Made by a program: the position numbers and the translations under genes | Shown: one piece after another, positions 6,037 to 14,453 of the stretch | Layout: each line of letters starts with the position of its first letter | How positions within the stretch are numbered: position 1 is the stretch's first letter | Assembly: GCF_938046015.1 (NCBI RefSeq) | Contig: NZ_CALIXW010000013.1 | Span: 1 to 26,089 of the forward strand | Source of the DNA: an uncultured Porphyromonas sp. | Lineage (GTDB): Bacteria; Bacteroidota; Bacteroidia; Bacteroidales; Porphyromonadaceae | Reading direction: 5' to 3' | Length of the DNA: 26,089 nucleotides | The notes under the pieces: model-generated | What the model was told of the DNA's origin: nothing | Databases searched by the model: none | What the model saw: only the letters and a program-made list of their open reading frames with translations

Positions 6037-6864
6037 CTAGAGCGTGAAGGTGAAGATCTGCGTGCTGTAGCGTGAGGGCTTATGCAGCTTCATCAGCTTC
6101 GCCGGCCACCACACCTCGGCCATCAGATCCATGACGGCCACCTTACGGTCGAAGTGCGCCCTAGGCACGAGCGCCACGATATCGGCCTCGGAGTCGATGC
6201 CGCCCGTGAAGCGCGCCTCCATCTTCCCCAGCGTGTCGTGCATCTTCGTACGCCCCGCCCAGAAGCTGCTCAGCGCGTCGAAGACGACGACGCAGCGACC
6301 CGCGAAGTACGTCTCGAGGAGCTGCAGCACGCGCTGGATCTGCTCCCGCGTGAGGTAGGCAAAGACGCCCTCGATGGCCACAAGCACCCAGCAGTGCTCC
6401 CCCACCTCGGCTGCCAGCTGCTCCACCCAGCCCGCCTCCAGGAGGTCACAGCCTAGCGCCCGCTCCTCATCCCCGAGGAGCCCACGCCGCAGCGCGATGA
6501 CCTCGGGGAAGTCTACCGCGTAGTGCGCCGCGCCAAAGGTCTTCGCCGCGATCCGCTGCTCCCGCGTGTCGAGCCCGCAGCCCGCATTGACAAGAACGAA
6601 GTCCCGCCCCTCGGCCTCTAGCTGCTGAGCATAGCGCACCAGCTCCGCATCTATATAGCGCGCCCGCTGCAGGCAGCCGTAGTAGCTGGGGCTACGCCGC
6701 GGGGCGAACTTCTCCCTATCGTAGCTCACGCGGCGGTAGAGCTCCTCGGCACGGCGATCCCCGAGGATGGGCCGCCGATCGGCAGCATCAATGGCCCGCA
6801 TCGCCAGCGGGATGATGAGGGTCTCCTGGACGGCACCCAGCCCCTCGATCTTGATCTCTTTCAT
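6037..6864 (-). CDS. LCM-family class I SAM-dependent methyltransferase
   Basis: A 275-aa cytosolic protein of the leucine carboxyl methyltransferase (LCM/PPM1-like, PF04072) family, which transfers methyl groups from S-adenosylmethionine. Bacterial members are often annotated as O-methyltransferases of unknown or polyketide-type substrates. The SAM-binding motif NAGCGLDTR is at 93-101, the acidic motif with VDFPEVIALRR at 117-127, and AIEGVFAYL at 163-171 corresponds to the post-motif helix. The start at 6864 is supported by a promoter at 6907-6937 that leaves a leader of about 35 nt. It is transcribed alone, with a long hairpin downstream (5954-5993). The substrate cannot be inferred from context. 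Confidence 0.88.
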   Translation of the reverse strand: MKEIKIEGLGAVQETLIIPLAMRAIDAADRRPILGDRRAEELYRRVSYDREKFAPRRSPSYYGCLQRARYIDAELVRYAQQLEAEGRDFVLVNAGCGLDTREQRIAAKTFGAAHYAVDFPEVIALRRGLLGDEERALGCDLLEAGWVEQLAAEVGEHCWVLVAIEGVFAYLTREQIQRVLQLLETYFAGRCVVVFDALSSFWAGRTKMHDTLGKMEARFTGGIDSEADIVALVPRAHFDRKVAVMDLMAEVWWPAKLMKLHKPSRYSTQIFTFTL

Positions 6865-6906
6865 AGTGGTATCTATAGGTAGCGCTCCCTTGATGGAGCT
6901 CAGCTA

Positions 6907-6937
6907 CAAAGCTAGCCCAAGCCTTCGCCTCGAGCAA
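6907..6937 (-). promoter_or_regulatory. Promoter of the methyltransferase gene
   Basis: On the minus strand TTG (6935-6937) is followed after 20 bp by TAGCTTTG (6907-6914), an exact -33/-7 match. The start is expected near 6900. Confidence 0.7.
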
Positions 6938-7045
6938 TACCTAGTCGAGGGGATAAGGCATCCCGCTGCTACATATATATACTGAGGGGTACGGCGGCAG
7001 GCTACCCATAGCCGAGCGCACCGAGGGAGCAGGCGGGGCGGGCAT

Positions 7046-7076
7046 TTGGAGATTAGGCCGAGAGTATCTACCTTTA
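7046..7076 (+). promoter_or_regulatory. Promoter of the winged-helix gene
   Basis: TTG (7046-7048, part of ATTTGG) is followed after 20 bp by TACCTTTA (7069-7076), one mismatch from TAnnTTTG. The leader would be about 80 nt and includes a small stem GGGAGG/CCTCCC (7090-7116). It is divergent from the methyltransferase promoter about 110 bp away. Confidence 0.55.
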
Positions 7077-7165
7077 CCCCAACACAAGGGGGAGGCTTCG
7101 CCCTAAGGCACCTCCCGCGCACGAGGAACAAGCATTCAATACTCACTTCCTAAATAGTACGACCT

Positions 7166-7369
7166 ATGATAGAACTAATCGGGACAAACGCAGGCCTCGT
7201 CTGGCAGGCCCTAGACAAGCTAGGCAAGATGGATACCAAGGCACTCAAGAAGGCTACCAAGCTGCGCACGGACAAGGAACTCTATGCTGCCCTCGGCTGG
7301 CTCGCCAAGGAAGGCAAGCTAAAGTTCGACCAGTCGGGTGACGAGCTGGTCGTAGAGCTCGTCTACTAG
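7166..7369 (+). CDS. Small winged helix-turn-helix protein (DUF2582 type)
   Basis: A 67-aa protein, MIELIGTNAGLVWQALDKLG then KALKKATKLRTDKELYAALGWL and KFDQSGDELVVELVY. The pattern of three helices followed by a short beta wing fits the winged helix-turn-helix family DUF2582 (PF10771), common as stand-alone small proteins in Bacteroidota and likely DNA-binding. It is one of two plus-strand genes in the window, has its own promoter (7046-7076) and is followed 61 bp later by a very strong terminator, so it is a single-gene unit. Its targets are unknown. Confidence 0.85.
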   Translation: MIELIGTNAGLVWQALDKLGKMDTKALKKATKLRTDKELYAALGWLAKEGKLKFDQSGDELVVELVY

Positions 7370-7430
7370 CCTCAGCTCCGCAGAGCCTCGCTGCCGCCGT
7401 CCCCCGTGACCGCTGCAGCCCCAAACAAAG

Positions 7431-7480
7431 TACCGCCCCCACCCACGGCAGCAGCCGTAGGTGGGGGCGGTATCCTTTTT
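7431..7480 (+). terminator. Strong intrinsic terminator of the winged-helix gene
   Basis: The stem TACCGCCCCCACC (7431-7443) pairs perfectly with 7460-7472, with an inner ACGGC/GCCGT stem. It is followed by TCCTTTTTG. It is one of the strongest terminators in the window. Confidence 0.9.
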
Positions 7481-7632
7481 GCTTCCCCTCCTGCCGATCG
7501 GGCCTCACGTGGCCTGCCTCCCGAGGGAACAGACGCAGCTAGCTTGCCCGCCGTGCTTCGTCCCTACTAAGCGGGCCTCGGCAGAGGATATTCCTCTCTA
7601 CGCTGAGCAACGTCAGCGAAGGGCAAGCAGGG

Positions 7633-7743
7633 CTATATGCGAGAGATGACCATACTTGCATACTTGCGCACGCCCGACTCACAGACGTAGCCGTAGGCAG
7701 ACTGCTCCTCGAGGAGCCTTTGAAGAGAGGCTAGATACTCCAT
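7633..7743 (-). CDS. Possible 36-aa peptide or gene remnant
   Basis: An open frame beginning MEYLASLQRLLEEQSAYGYV, then CESGVRKYASMVISRI and a stop. It is amphipathic and has no signal peptide or recognisable domain. No clear promoter or Shine-Dalgarno sequence is seen directly upstream; the nearest -7-like element is TATCTTTG at 7926-7933, on the far side of another short Cys/His-containing frame (7795-7872). It could be a tiny gene or the end of a decayed one. Apart from these two frames, 7481-8031 shows nothing convincing. Confidence 0.22.
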   Translation of the reverse strand: MEYLASLQRLLEEQSAYGYVCESGVRKYASMVISRI

Positions 7744-7794
7744 AGATACTTATTGATTAGACTTGATCGCTAGTCCTGCCTAGGGCAGGAGGCC

Positions 7795-7872
7795 TCACTT
7801 ATCCTCCCTGCAGTGCGGGTGCACCACGCGCTCCGAGTCCTCCAGCTCGCCCTCTAGCTTGCCACACTGGAC
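7795..7872 (-). other. Short Cys/His-containing open frame without start codon, possible gene remnant
   Basis: On the minus strand the frame reads VQCGKLEGELEDSERV then VHPHCREDK and TGA at 7795-7797. C-G-K followed by H-P-H-C resembles half of a zinc-ribbon-like arrangement, but there is an in-frame TGA directly upstream and no ATG. It lies about 50 bp before the 36-aa frame at 7633-7743. Together they may be the debris of one small gene. The evidence is weak. Confidence 0.2.
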
Positions 7873-8031
7873 TCACGGCACCGAAGGGGAAGGCCTACGC
7901 TACAAACGCAGCGCTCCGCCCTACACAAAGATAGCATACTGCTAGCTGTGCGGGCGGAGCAAGGGGAAAAGGAGCTACGAAAGGCGAAGGAGGGAAGGCA
8001 CGGCGTGAGGCGAAGCCCCTCGCAGGGAGCG

Positions 8032-10215
8032 CTAGTGCCACTGCAGCATCGCCCCGAGGTAAAGGGCGCGGCGCTGGAGGTAGAGGGGATGGGTGCTGCT
8101 GTAGTCGGGGGAGAAGTAGCGCTCACGGACGTTGGCAGTGTCGAGCAGATTGCTCAGCGAAGCATAGAGCGTCAGCATCGAGCGTCCGAGGGACATATAG
8201 CGGAAGACCTGCAGGTCGAGGCGCTGATAGTCCGCCCCACGCTCCCAGCTTAGCCCGCACGGCACATAGATACCCGGGGCGAGCTGCTCGGCACCGCTGA
8301 CCTTGGCCAGATAGGGCCCCCTATGGGCTAGGTAGGCGAGGCTCGCGGTGAAGTAGCGCGGGTGACTCCACTGCAGGTGCAGCTTGGCGAAGTAGCCCCA
8401 CTCCTGCCGTGTCACTTGCTCCGCCACGAGCGGCGCGCGCTGTCGCCTCAGCGCCGAGAGCGCCAGCCCGTAGCTCCAGCGCGGGCTCAGCATATCCTCC
8501 CAGCTGTACTCCAGCCCCCAGCTGGGCAGCTCGCGGCGCTCCCGCTGCCCTAGAGCACCGAGCCTCCAGGAGCTGTCGTAGGGCACATCCTCCTGCCTTA
8601 GGTAGACCGAGACCTTCATCTGACGCGCCCCGTGGCGATAGGCGTAGTCGAGGTTGAGCCCCTGCGCTGCGCACAGCAGCCCCTCTGTAGCGTAGAGGGC
8701 GGGCGGCACATAGGCGCGATAGACGCCTGCCCCGAGGAGCAGCCGATGACCCAGTGCGGGCTGCAGCTGCAGCATCCCTTGGTAGCTAAGGAAAGGCGCA
8801 TCCTCCCCACCCATAGGGCGCACGTAGCGCAGCCCTAGCGATAGATCCAGCAGCCCGCCCAGCAGCGGGCGATAGGCATAGAGGTAGGCGTCGAGCGAAC
8901 CGTAGTGTCCGCGCCCTGCAGCGTCGCGGGCAGGAGCACCCGGGGCGAAGCCGCCTGGGTAGCGAGGCAGCTGTCCAGAGAGCGCGTAATAATGCCCGTC
9001 CCAGGCAAGACCACCCTCCAGCTCCATTCCCCAGGCCTGTAGCTTGTGCTCGAGGCTTAGGTAGGCGTGCTCGGCACGCTGCTGGAGGTCGAGAAGCCCC
9101 AGGCTAAGGCTAGGGCGCTTGCGGTCGTAGCCGAGGTTGAGGGTCGTCACCCCGAGGCGCTCGGAGCTGTGGCGGAGGTTGAGGACAGAGAAGAAGCGCC
9201 GACTGCGCGTGCGTATCTCGCCGGCATAGTTCATCGTCCCCGTCACCCCGCGAAAGGCGTCCACAAGGCCATAGCTATAGAGCTGGAGGGCGAGGCGCGG
9301 AGCCAGCTGCAGCCTGAGGTTCATCCCGAGGTCGAGGGAGGAGAAGTGCCGCAGCTCGGGGTAGGACTCAGGGGCGAGCGCCGTCAGGAGGTCGGAGCGC
9401 TGGGCATTGCCGTAGAGCTGAACGAAGCTCCGAGGTGAACCAAGGCGCTGGGAGCGCACTACGCTCACCCCGGCCATCCCCAGCGAGAGGGCGGTGCTGC
9501 TGGCCTCGAGCCGCTGGCGCGAACGGACGTCCACCAGCCCCGAGAGTGCCTTGCCCGCCGTGATCGGCGGGTTGCTCGCGTAGACCCACTGCTGGTCCAG
9601 CAGCGCAGGGTGGAAGAGGCTGAAGAAGCCCTGATTGCTCAGCCCGCTGTAGCGCACGGGGCTCTCGATGGGCACCTTGTTGATCGTGACGAGGCTGTAG
9701 GCAGCGGGGCTGCCGCGGAACTCGGGGTTGGCCTGCTCGGTGGCGGCCGTGGAGCTCGCCAGTGCCGTCACGGCCTTGAGCGGGTCGGCCTGCGCCAGCG
9801 GGTTGAGGTAGACGTCCAGCTCCGTCATCCGCTCGCCAGCGAAGCGGTGCGCTATGGGGGCACGTGCGAGGATCTCTACCTCCGCCAGCGCTACCGCCCG
9901 CTCCCTCAGCTGCACCACCAGCGAGTCCAGCCGCGGCTGCCGCGTCAGGGGGAGGCGCTGCGGCTGGTAGAGGCTGTGGCTGATGAGGAGCGTGTCGCCA
10001 CGCCCCAGCCCCTCGAGGCGAAACTCTCCCTCGAGGCCACTAGACACACGGCGCGTGCTGTCGCCCAGGCGCTGGATCCGTGCCCCGAGGATGGGCTGCC
10101 CCTCGCGGTCGCGGACGTAGCCCGAGACGCTGAGCCCCTGTCCCGAGGCGGAGAAGACCCCGAGGAGCAGCCCGCATAGCGCCCCGAGGAAGAGGCGTAG
10201 ACGGCGCATAGACAT
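8032..10215 (-). CDS. TonB-dependent outer-membrane receptor (727 aa)
   Basis: Outer-membrane beta-barrel receptors of this class import a bound ligand using energy passed through TonB. This one has a signal peptide (MSMRRLRLFLGALCGLLLGV..., cleaved near residue 26), a carboxypeptidase-regulatory-like domain at about 28-110 (VSGYVRDREGQPILGARIQR), a plug domain at about 125-240 (NPEFRGSPAAYSLVTINKVP), and a barrel to the C-terminus with alternating aromatic strands. An alternative start two codons later (MRRLRLF) is equally possible. It begins 6 bp after the stop of a TPR-type secreted protein, so the two are surely one operon. The barrel is shorter than that of SusC-type receptors and no SusD gene is near. 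The ligand is unknown. Confidence 0.88.
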   Translation of the reverse strand: MSMRRLRLFLGALCGLLLGVFSASGQGLSVSGYVRDREGQPILGARIQRLGDSTRRVSSGLEGEFRLEGLGRGDTLLISHSLYQPQRLPLTRQPRLDSLVVQLRERAVALAEVEILARAPIAHRFAGERMTELDVYLNPLAQADPLKAVTALASSTAATEQANPEFRGSPAAYSLVTINKVPIESPVRYSGLSNQGFFSLFHPALLDQQWVYASNPPITAGKALSGLVDVRSRQRLEASSTALSLGMAGVSVVRSQRLGSPRSFVQLYGNAQRSDLLTALAPESYPELRHFSSLDLGMNLRLQLAPRLALQLYSYGLVDAFRGVTGTMNYAGEIRTRSRRFFSVLNLRHSSERLGVTTLNLGYDRKRPSLSLGLLDLQQRAEHAYLSLEHKLQAWGMELEGGLAWDGHYYALSGQLPRYPGGFAPGAPARDAAGRGHYGSLDAYLYAYRPLLGGLLDLSLGLRYVRPMGGEDAPFLSYQGMLQLQPALGHRLLLGAGVYRAYVPPALYATEGLLCAAQGLNLDYAYRHGARQMKVSVYLRQEDVPYDSSWRLGALGQRERRELPSWGLEYSWEDMLSPRWSYGLALSALRRQRAPLVAEQVTRQEWGYFAKLHLQWSHPRYFTASLAYLAHRGPYLAKVSGAEQLAPGIYVPCGLSWERGADYQRLDLQVFRYMSLGRSMLTLYASLSNLLDTANVRERYFSPDYSSTHPLYLQRRALYLGAMLQWH

Positions 10216-10221
10216 CGGAGG

Positions 10222-11049
10222 CTAGGGCTTCGTGCTCGCGGCTGCGGCCTCGATCCGTCCCTTCAGCTGCTGCAGCATGGGGCTGGCGGGGAACTCCCCG
10301 AGGGCCTTGGTGCAGAGTGCTTCCGCCTCGTCCCGCGCACCCGTGTCGAGGTAGAGACGAATGAGGTACTCGTAGGCCTCATCGCGTCCCCAGCTCGGGA
10401 GGTAGTCGGAGGGCGTCTGCTGGGCAGGTAGCTCGAGGGCCTTGGTCAGATACTCCTTGACCTTGGTCTTGCCCCCGAAGGCGACGGGGGTGAAGTAGTT
10501 GTTGACCCCAGCCACGACGTAGGCGCGGGGATTCTGCGGGTCAAGGGCGATGGCCTGGGCGGCGTGCTCGGCCATACTCATGGCCAGCTGGGGCGTCTTG
10601 CTGCCCGCGTAGCTCGTGGCTAGGCCCTCGAGGCGCGCCAGCAGGGCGTACTCCTCCGATCCCTTGTGCCCGTAGCCCTCAAGGAGCTTGATGCCCTCGC
10701 CGACAGCCTCGGCGGCGCGCTCATGCTGCTGGTGCTGGCTGTAGTAGAGCGTCTGGAAGAAGCGGAGGTAGGCCTGCCAGTAGGTATGGAGCTGCTCGAG
10801 GCTGCGGTTGCCCGTGGGGCGCTCTGCGGCGAAGAGCTGCAGGAGGGCAGGCAGTGCCTCGGCCTTGCCGGCACGCATATCGCTGGCGAAGGCCTGCTGC
10901 ACGCGCTGCTGCATGCCCGCGAGCTGGAGCTTGGTGGCGGCCGTCTGCTGTACACTGGGGGAGGGGCTCTGGGGGTGAGGCTGCGGGGCGGCGGCCTCAA
11001 GGCCGAGGCTGCCCAAGAGCAAGAGGAGGCTAAGTAGTGTAGGACGCAT
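10222..11049 (-). CDS. Secreted TPR-type protein, receptor partner
   Basis: A 275-aa protein with an N-terminal signal peptide (MRPTLLSLLLLLGSLGLEAA) and then helical repeats of TPR type: one set near YYSQHQQHERAAEAVGEGIK, another at HAAQAIALDPQNPRAYVVAG (about 160-180), and a last one near LYLDTGARDEAEALCTKALG (about 234-253). The segment GVNNYFTPVAFGGKTKVKEY resembles a loop seen in some envelope TPR proteins. It is probably periplasmic or surface-attached; no lipobox is present. Its stop is 6 bp before the 727-aa receptor, suggesting a working partnership, perhaps scaffold or ligand delivery, which is inference. A -7 element lies at 11136-11143. Confidence 0.8.
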   Translation of the reverse strand: MRPTLLSLLLLLGSLGLEAAAPQPHPQSPSPSVQQTAATKLQLAGMQQRVQQAFASDMRAGKAEALPALLQLFAAERPTGNRSLEQLHTYWQAYLRFFQTLYYSQHQQHERAAEAVGEGIKLLEGYGHKGSEEYALLARLEGLATSYAGSKTPQLAMSMAEHAAQAIALDPQNPRAYVVAGVNNYFTPVAFGGKTKVKEYLTKALELPAQQTPSDYLPSWGRDEAYEYLIRLYLDTGARDEAEALCTKALGEFPASPMLQQLKGRIEAAAASTKP

Positions 11050-11135
11050 AGTAGTAAGTATTTAGTAAGGAGCGGCAGCGGGCACGCGCTGAGTCGACGT
11101 CCTCGCCGCGTGCTGTCGTAGGAACTCTCTAGAGG

Positions 11136-11143
11136 CAAAGGTA
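11136..11143 (-). promoter_or_regulatory. -7 element upstream of the TPR/receptor operon
   Basis: TACCTTTG on the minus strand matches TAnnTTTG. No TTG is found at 19-21 bp upstream, so this may need an activator or be a weaker promoter. The leader would be about 80 nt. Confidence 0.45.
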
Positions 11144-11241
11144 CATAATTCTCCCGCCCCTTCGTCGCCTAAGCCTCGGGGTACACAAGTCCGCCCACCC
11201 CAGCCCCTTAGCCCCAGCCCTAGCCCCTCGCCTCAGGCTAT

Positions 11242-11287
11242 AAAAAGGCCGTGGCGCACGTCTCCTCGGGGGAGACGCACGCCACGG
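11242..11287 (-). terminator. Terminator of the 793-aa receptor gene
   Basis: A 17-bp stem (11249-11265 with 11271-11287, two G-U pairs in RNA), a 5-nt loop, and a U-run from 11246 to 11242 on the minus strand. It lies 33 bp past the receptor stop and separates it from the downstream TPR/receptor operon. Confidence 0.88.
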
Positions 11288-11319
11288 ATACTGGAGCCCT
11301 TGGCACGGGCGCCGAGCGG

Positions 11320-13701
11320 TCAGAACTTAGCGATCAGGCCGAGGGTCGGGAGGACGAGGCGGCTGTAGTAGTCGAGCTGGCGCAGCTGCTGACGGCTCGG
11401 GTCGGTGGGATGAGCCAGCACACGCCCCGAGGGGTCGAGGTTGGTATAGACAGGCGCGTTGACCGTAGCGCTCAGGTAGGCGTTCTGTACATCCACGTAG
11501 AGGTTGAGCATCCAGCGCTTGAAGTAGAACTCCTTATCCAGGCGCAGGTCGAGCTGATGCTTGTCGGGGAGCCTGAGCGTATTGAAGCGCGCGTAGTCGG
11601 GATAGGCGCGGTGCGTCAGCGCCCAAGCGGCGCGATCCGTCGAGCGCTCCATATCCACGGGCGTGTAAGGTGCGCCACCGATGTAGCGCCAGCGTGCCGA
11701 GAGGTACCAGCTCTTGCCGAGGCGATAGCTCAGCAGGAGGTTGAGCATCTGCTGCGTATCCCAGGAGGAGGGGCGGTAGACCCCTGCCCTATCGGTGAAC
11801 TCACTCCTGAAGAGCGTGTAGGTCGCCGTGGCCGAGAGCTGCCGCCAGGGTGAGAGGCGCGCCACGAGCTCGAGGCCATAGGCGCGACCCAGCCCCGTCG
11901 ACTCCACGGCCTCATCTCCCACCTGACCGTACTCCGTCCCCTTGCTGGCCAGACTCACGCCCTCCAGCTCGGAGATGGGATAGCCGCTGTAGGCCTTGTA
12001 GAAGCCCTCGGCCGAGAAGCGCAGGTAGTCCCCGGGGTGATACTCCGCCCCTAGCACGGCCTGATGGGAGATGATGTAGCCGAGGCGCTCCTGATTGGGG
12101 TAGCTGCCGTCCGAGGCGCGATAGCCCATCAGCGTATAGGAGGGGCGCATGGCGTAGCGGCCGAGGTTGGCATTCAGGTCAATATCCTCCGTCAGGGCGA
12201 AGGAGAGGGAGAGGCGGGGCGAGAGCTGCGGCAGGGGATTGCTCATGCGCGCATTGAGCGTATTGCCCACGAGGTTGAGGCCGAGGGCGACCTTGAGCCT
12301 ACGATCCAGGTACTCGTCCGAGGCCTGGGCGAAGGCCGTGTAGTCAAAGAGCCTCGCCTCAGCACTGGTCGAGCGCGGGACGAAGCGTCCCGCCTCGAGC
12401 GTGAGGCGCTCGGCCTCGTTGCTGTAGCTGGCGTAGCGGAGGCCTGCGCCTAGGCTGAGCTTGAAGGGCAGGGAGGTGTAGACGCGCTCGTAGCGGAGCT
12501 TATTCTCCGTCTCGTCGGACTGGTACTCGGAGAGCTTGCCCGCGGCAGGATCGTTGTCCTGGTACTTGACCCCGCGGTTGCGGAGCATATTGCGGCTCAG
12601 CGTCCAGCTGTCGACATGGCCGCGGGCGTAGCGCTTGTAGACCGCCCCGACGGTATAGTTCCACTGCCGGTACTCGGGGAGGTAGCCGAGGATATAGCGC
12701 TGCACCTCGGTGCCCGTAGTCTGCAGCTGGGTATTGAGGCTCATATTGTCGAGCGCCCCGATGCCGATGAGGGTGAGCTCGTGCTGCGCGCCAAGGCGGC
12801 ACTTGTACTTGAGCTGGAAGTCATTATAGGTCGGCAGGAAGGGCAGCTTGATGGCCTTGAAGAGCCACTGCAGGTAGGACTGGCGCACCGAGGCGATGAA
12901 GGAGGCCTTCGACCCCAGTGGCCCCTCGACGGTCAGGGCGGCGTCGGAGGCGCCCACTGAGGCCTTGAGGTGCATGCGGTCGGCATCCCCATCGCGCTGC
13001 TTGATCTCCATGACGGAGCTCAGCGCACCAGGGCGGTTGGCAGGGAAGGCACCGCTATAGAAATTGATCTCACGCACGAAGTCGGGGTTGATCATCCCCA
13101 CGACGCCGCCCGAGGCGCCCTGCGTGGCGAAGTGATTGATCACGGGGATCTCGATGCCGTCGAGGTAGAAGACATTCTCCGACGGCCCCCCGCCGCGCAC
13201 GATCAGGTCATTACGGTTGGGATCCGTAGCCCCGACCCCGGGGAGGGTCTGCACCAGCTTGGAGACGTCGCGATTGGCCCCCGCGCTCTTCTCGATCTGC
13301 TTGAGGCCGAGGGTCTGCAGCGAGAGGGGGCTCTCGGCGCGCTTGAGGAAGACCTTCGGGCGGACGAGCACCTCCTTGAGGCTAGTGGCCTCTTCGCTCA
13401 GGGCGATGTCGATGAAGCTGGTCTGGTTGCCCAGTACCTGCAGCTCCTCCGAGAGGGTCGTCTCGTAGCCGACCATACGCACGAGCAGGCGGACGAAGCC
13501 CGGCTTGACGTCCGTGAGGACGAAGCGCCCCTGGACGTCTGTCCTTGCCCCAGCATCCGCGCCGCGTACCTGCACCGTGGCGAACTCTAGGGGCTCATTG
13601 GTCTTCGCGCTATAGACGCGCCCCTTGATCGTCCCTTGCTGTGCCAGGAGCGAGCTCACAGAGAGCAGAAGCAGCAGCAGGCTGTAACATAAGTGCCTCA
13701 T
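11320..13701 (-). CDS. TonB-dependent outer-membrane receptor (793 aa)
   Basis: A signal peptide (MRHLCYSLLLLLLSVSSLLA) is followed by a carboxypeptidase-regulatory-like domain at about 23-105 (GTIKGRVYSAKTNEPLEFAT) and a TonB plug at about 125-240 containing LVQTLPGVG, DLIVRGGGPSENVFYLDGIE and FYSGAFPANRPGALSSVMEI. The remainder is a large beta-barrel ending in the C-terminal strand PTLGLIAKF, with the terminal Phe typical of BAM-inserted barrels. The plug is of the RGG...YLDGI class common in Bacteroidota receptors of unknown ligand. It is 116 bp downstream of a lipoprotein gene in the same direction with no clear promoter between, so co-transcription is likely. A strong terminator follows. 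No SusD-like partner is present. Confidence 0.9.
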   Translation of the reverse strand: MRHLCYSLLLLLLSVSSLLAQQGTIKGRVYSAKTNEPLEFATVQVRGADAGARTDVQGRFVLTDVKPGFVRLLVRMVGYETTLSEELQVLGNQTSFIDIALSEEATSLKEVLVRPKVFLKRAESPLSLQTLGLKQIEKSAGANRDVSKLVQTLPGVGATDPNRNDLIVRGGGPSENVFYLDGIEIPVINHFATQGASGGVVGMINPDFVREINFYSGAFPANRPGALSSVMEIKQRDGDADRMHLKASVGASDAALTVEGPLGSKASFIASVRQSYLQWLFKAIKLPFLPTYNDFQLKYKCRLGAQHELTLIGIGALDNMSLNTQLQTTGTEVQRYILGYLPEYRQWNYTVGAVYKRYARGHVDSWTLSRNMLRNRGVKYQDNDPAAGKLSEYQSDETENKLRYERVYTSLPFKLSLGAGLRYASYSNEAERLTLEAGRFVPRSTSAEARLFDYTAFAQASDEYLDRRLKVALGLNLVGNTLNARMSNPLPQLSPRLSLSFALTEDIDLNANLGRYAMRPSYTLMGYRASDGSYPNQERLGYIISHQAVLGAEYHPGDYLRFSAEGFYKAYSGYPISELEGVSLASKGTEYGQVGDEAVESTGLGRAYGLELVARLSPWRQLSATATYTLFRSEFTDRAGVYRPSSWDTQQMLNLLLSYRLGKSWYLSARWRYIGGAPYTPVDMERSTDRAAWALTHRAYPDYARFNTLRLPDKHQLDLRLDKEFYFKRWMLNLYVDVQNAYLSATVNAPVYTNLDPSGRVLAHPTDPSRQQLRQLDYYSRLVLPTLGLIAKF

Positions 13702-13817
13702 AGAATGGGGCTAAACCATTAAGTACCAATAAATCGAAGCGGGACACCCTTGCGGGCATCCTAGGAAGGCGCCTCGGGAAGGCGCGCAAGGCCCTGAAGC
13801 TCGTCCCCGCTCGGGCG

Positions 13818-14303
13818 CTAAGGCCGCTCGACCAGCCGCACGGGCGCGAGGTAGTCGCGCGAGACGATGACGGCGGCGAAGGGACGCATCTGGGCGCCCT
13901 TGAGGTCCGCACCACGTACGACGCGGTAGCTCAGGACGAGCTCACCAGGCGTACGCTGCTGCAGGGAGAGGGGGATGACCTCGGTGGAGACGCCTGTGGC
14001 AGGCAGGACGATGGGGATGACGAACTCGCGCGACCAGTCGATCGGTGTCGGGCGGGCGCTCATCGTCGTGGTCCTGCCCATATACTGCTCCTGCTCCTCG
14101 GCGCTGAGGAGCGTCGCGGGGAGGCTATCGGCGGCGGCGAAGTAATGCTCGGCCAGGCGGAAGGGGACGCGGTCCTCCATGAGGGTCGTGTCCGAGAGCA
14201 GGGCCACGCTGTCGCGGTCGTTGGTGCTCGACTGCTCGCCCGTGCAGGCGGCGAGGAGGCCTAGGCTAAGGAGCCCAAAGGCTAGGTGCTGGATCTTATT
14301 CAT
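13818..14303 (-). CDS. Envelope lipoprotein of unknown function (161 aa)
   Basis: The N-terminus MNKIQHLAFGLLSLGLLAACTG is a lipoprotein signal with lipobox L17-A18-A19-C20. The mature part has an N-terminal linker (EQSSTNDRDSVALLSDTT) and a small mostly beta domain with FVIPIVLPATGVSTEVIPLS and LVLSYRVVRGADLKG, ending in FAAVIVSRDYLAPVRLVERP. The ATG at 14303 was chosen over one 12 codons upstream because it gives a clean signal peptide and leaves room for a -7 element at 14337-14344. It precedes the 793-aa receptor by 116 bp and is probably in the same operon. No family is recognised with certainty. Confidence 0.8.
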   Translation of the reverse strand: MNKIQHLAFGLLSLGLLAACTGEQSSTNDRDSVALLSDTTLMEDRVPFRLAEHYFAAADSLPATLLSAEEQEQYMGRTTTMSARPTPIDWSREFVIPIVLPATGVSTEVIPLSLQQRTPGELVLSYRVVRGADLKGAQMRPFAAVIVSRDYLAPVRLVERP

Positions 14304-14336
14304 CTGTCTGCGGGATAAGTACACATGTACACTCCA

Positions 14337-14344
14337 CAAATGTA
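14337..14344 (-). promoter_or_regulatory. -7 element for the lipoprotein/receptor operon
   Basis: TACATTTG on the minus strand matches TAnnTTTG, placing the start near 14330 and the leader at about 27 nt. No TTG is found at the expected -33 distance. The phased AT-rich array at 14454-14557 lies 110 bp further upstream. Confidence 0.5.
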
Positions 14345-14453
14345 GCTCTTTTATCCCAGCTCCATCCGCCAGCGCTCGGGGGTGCGCTCCGACGAAGGTC
14401 TAAGCAAGCTCCAAGCTAAGTGTGCGCGAGCTGCGAGCCGTGTCGGACGGAGC

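Noticed and set aside
5720..7770. Shared 13-bp word TAGACTTGATCGC at 5720-5732 and 7758-7770, both upstream of minus-strand frames
   Set aside because: In 26 kb read on both strands, around ten 13-bp coincidences are expected by chance, so the match is not evidence of a shared regulator.
13769..13785. Small hairpin GCGCCT/AGGCGC between the 161-aa lipoprotein and the 793-aa receptor gene
   Set aside because: It has only 6 bp and no U-tract; in GC-rich DNA this is common and not enough to call a terminator.
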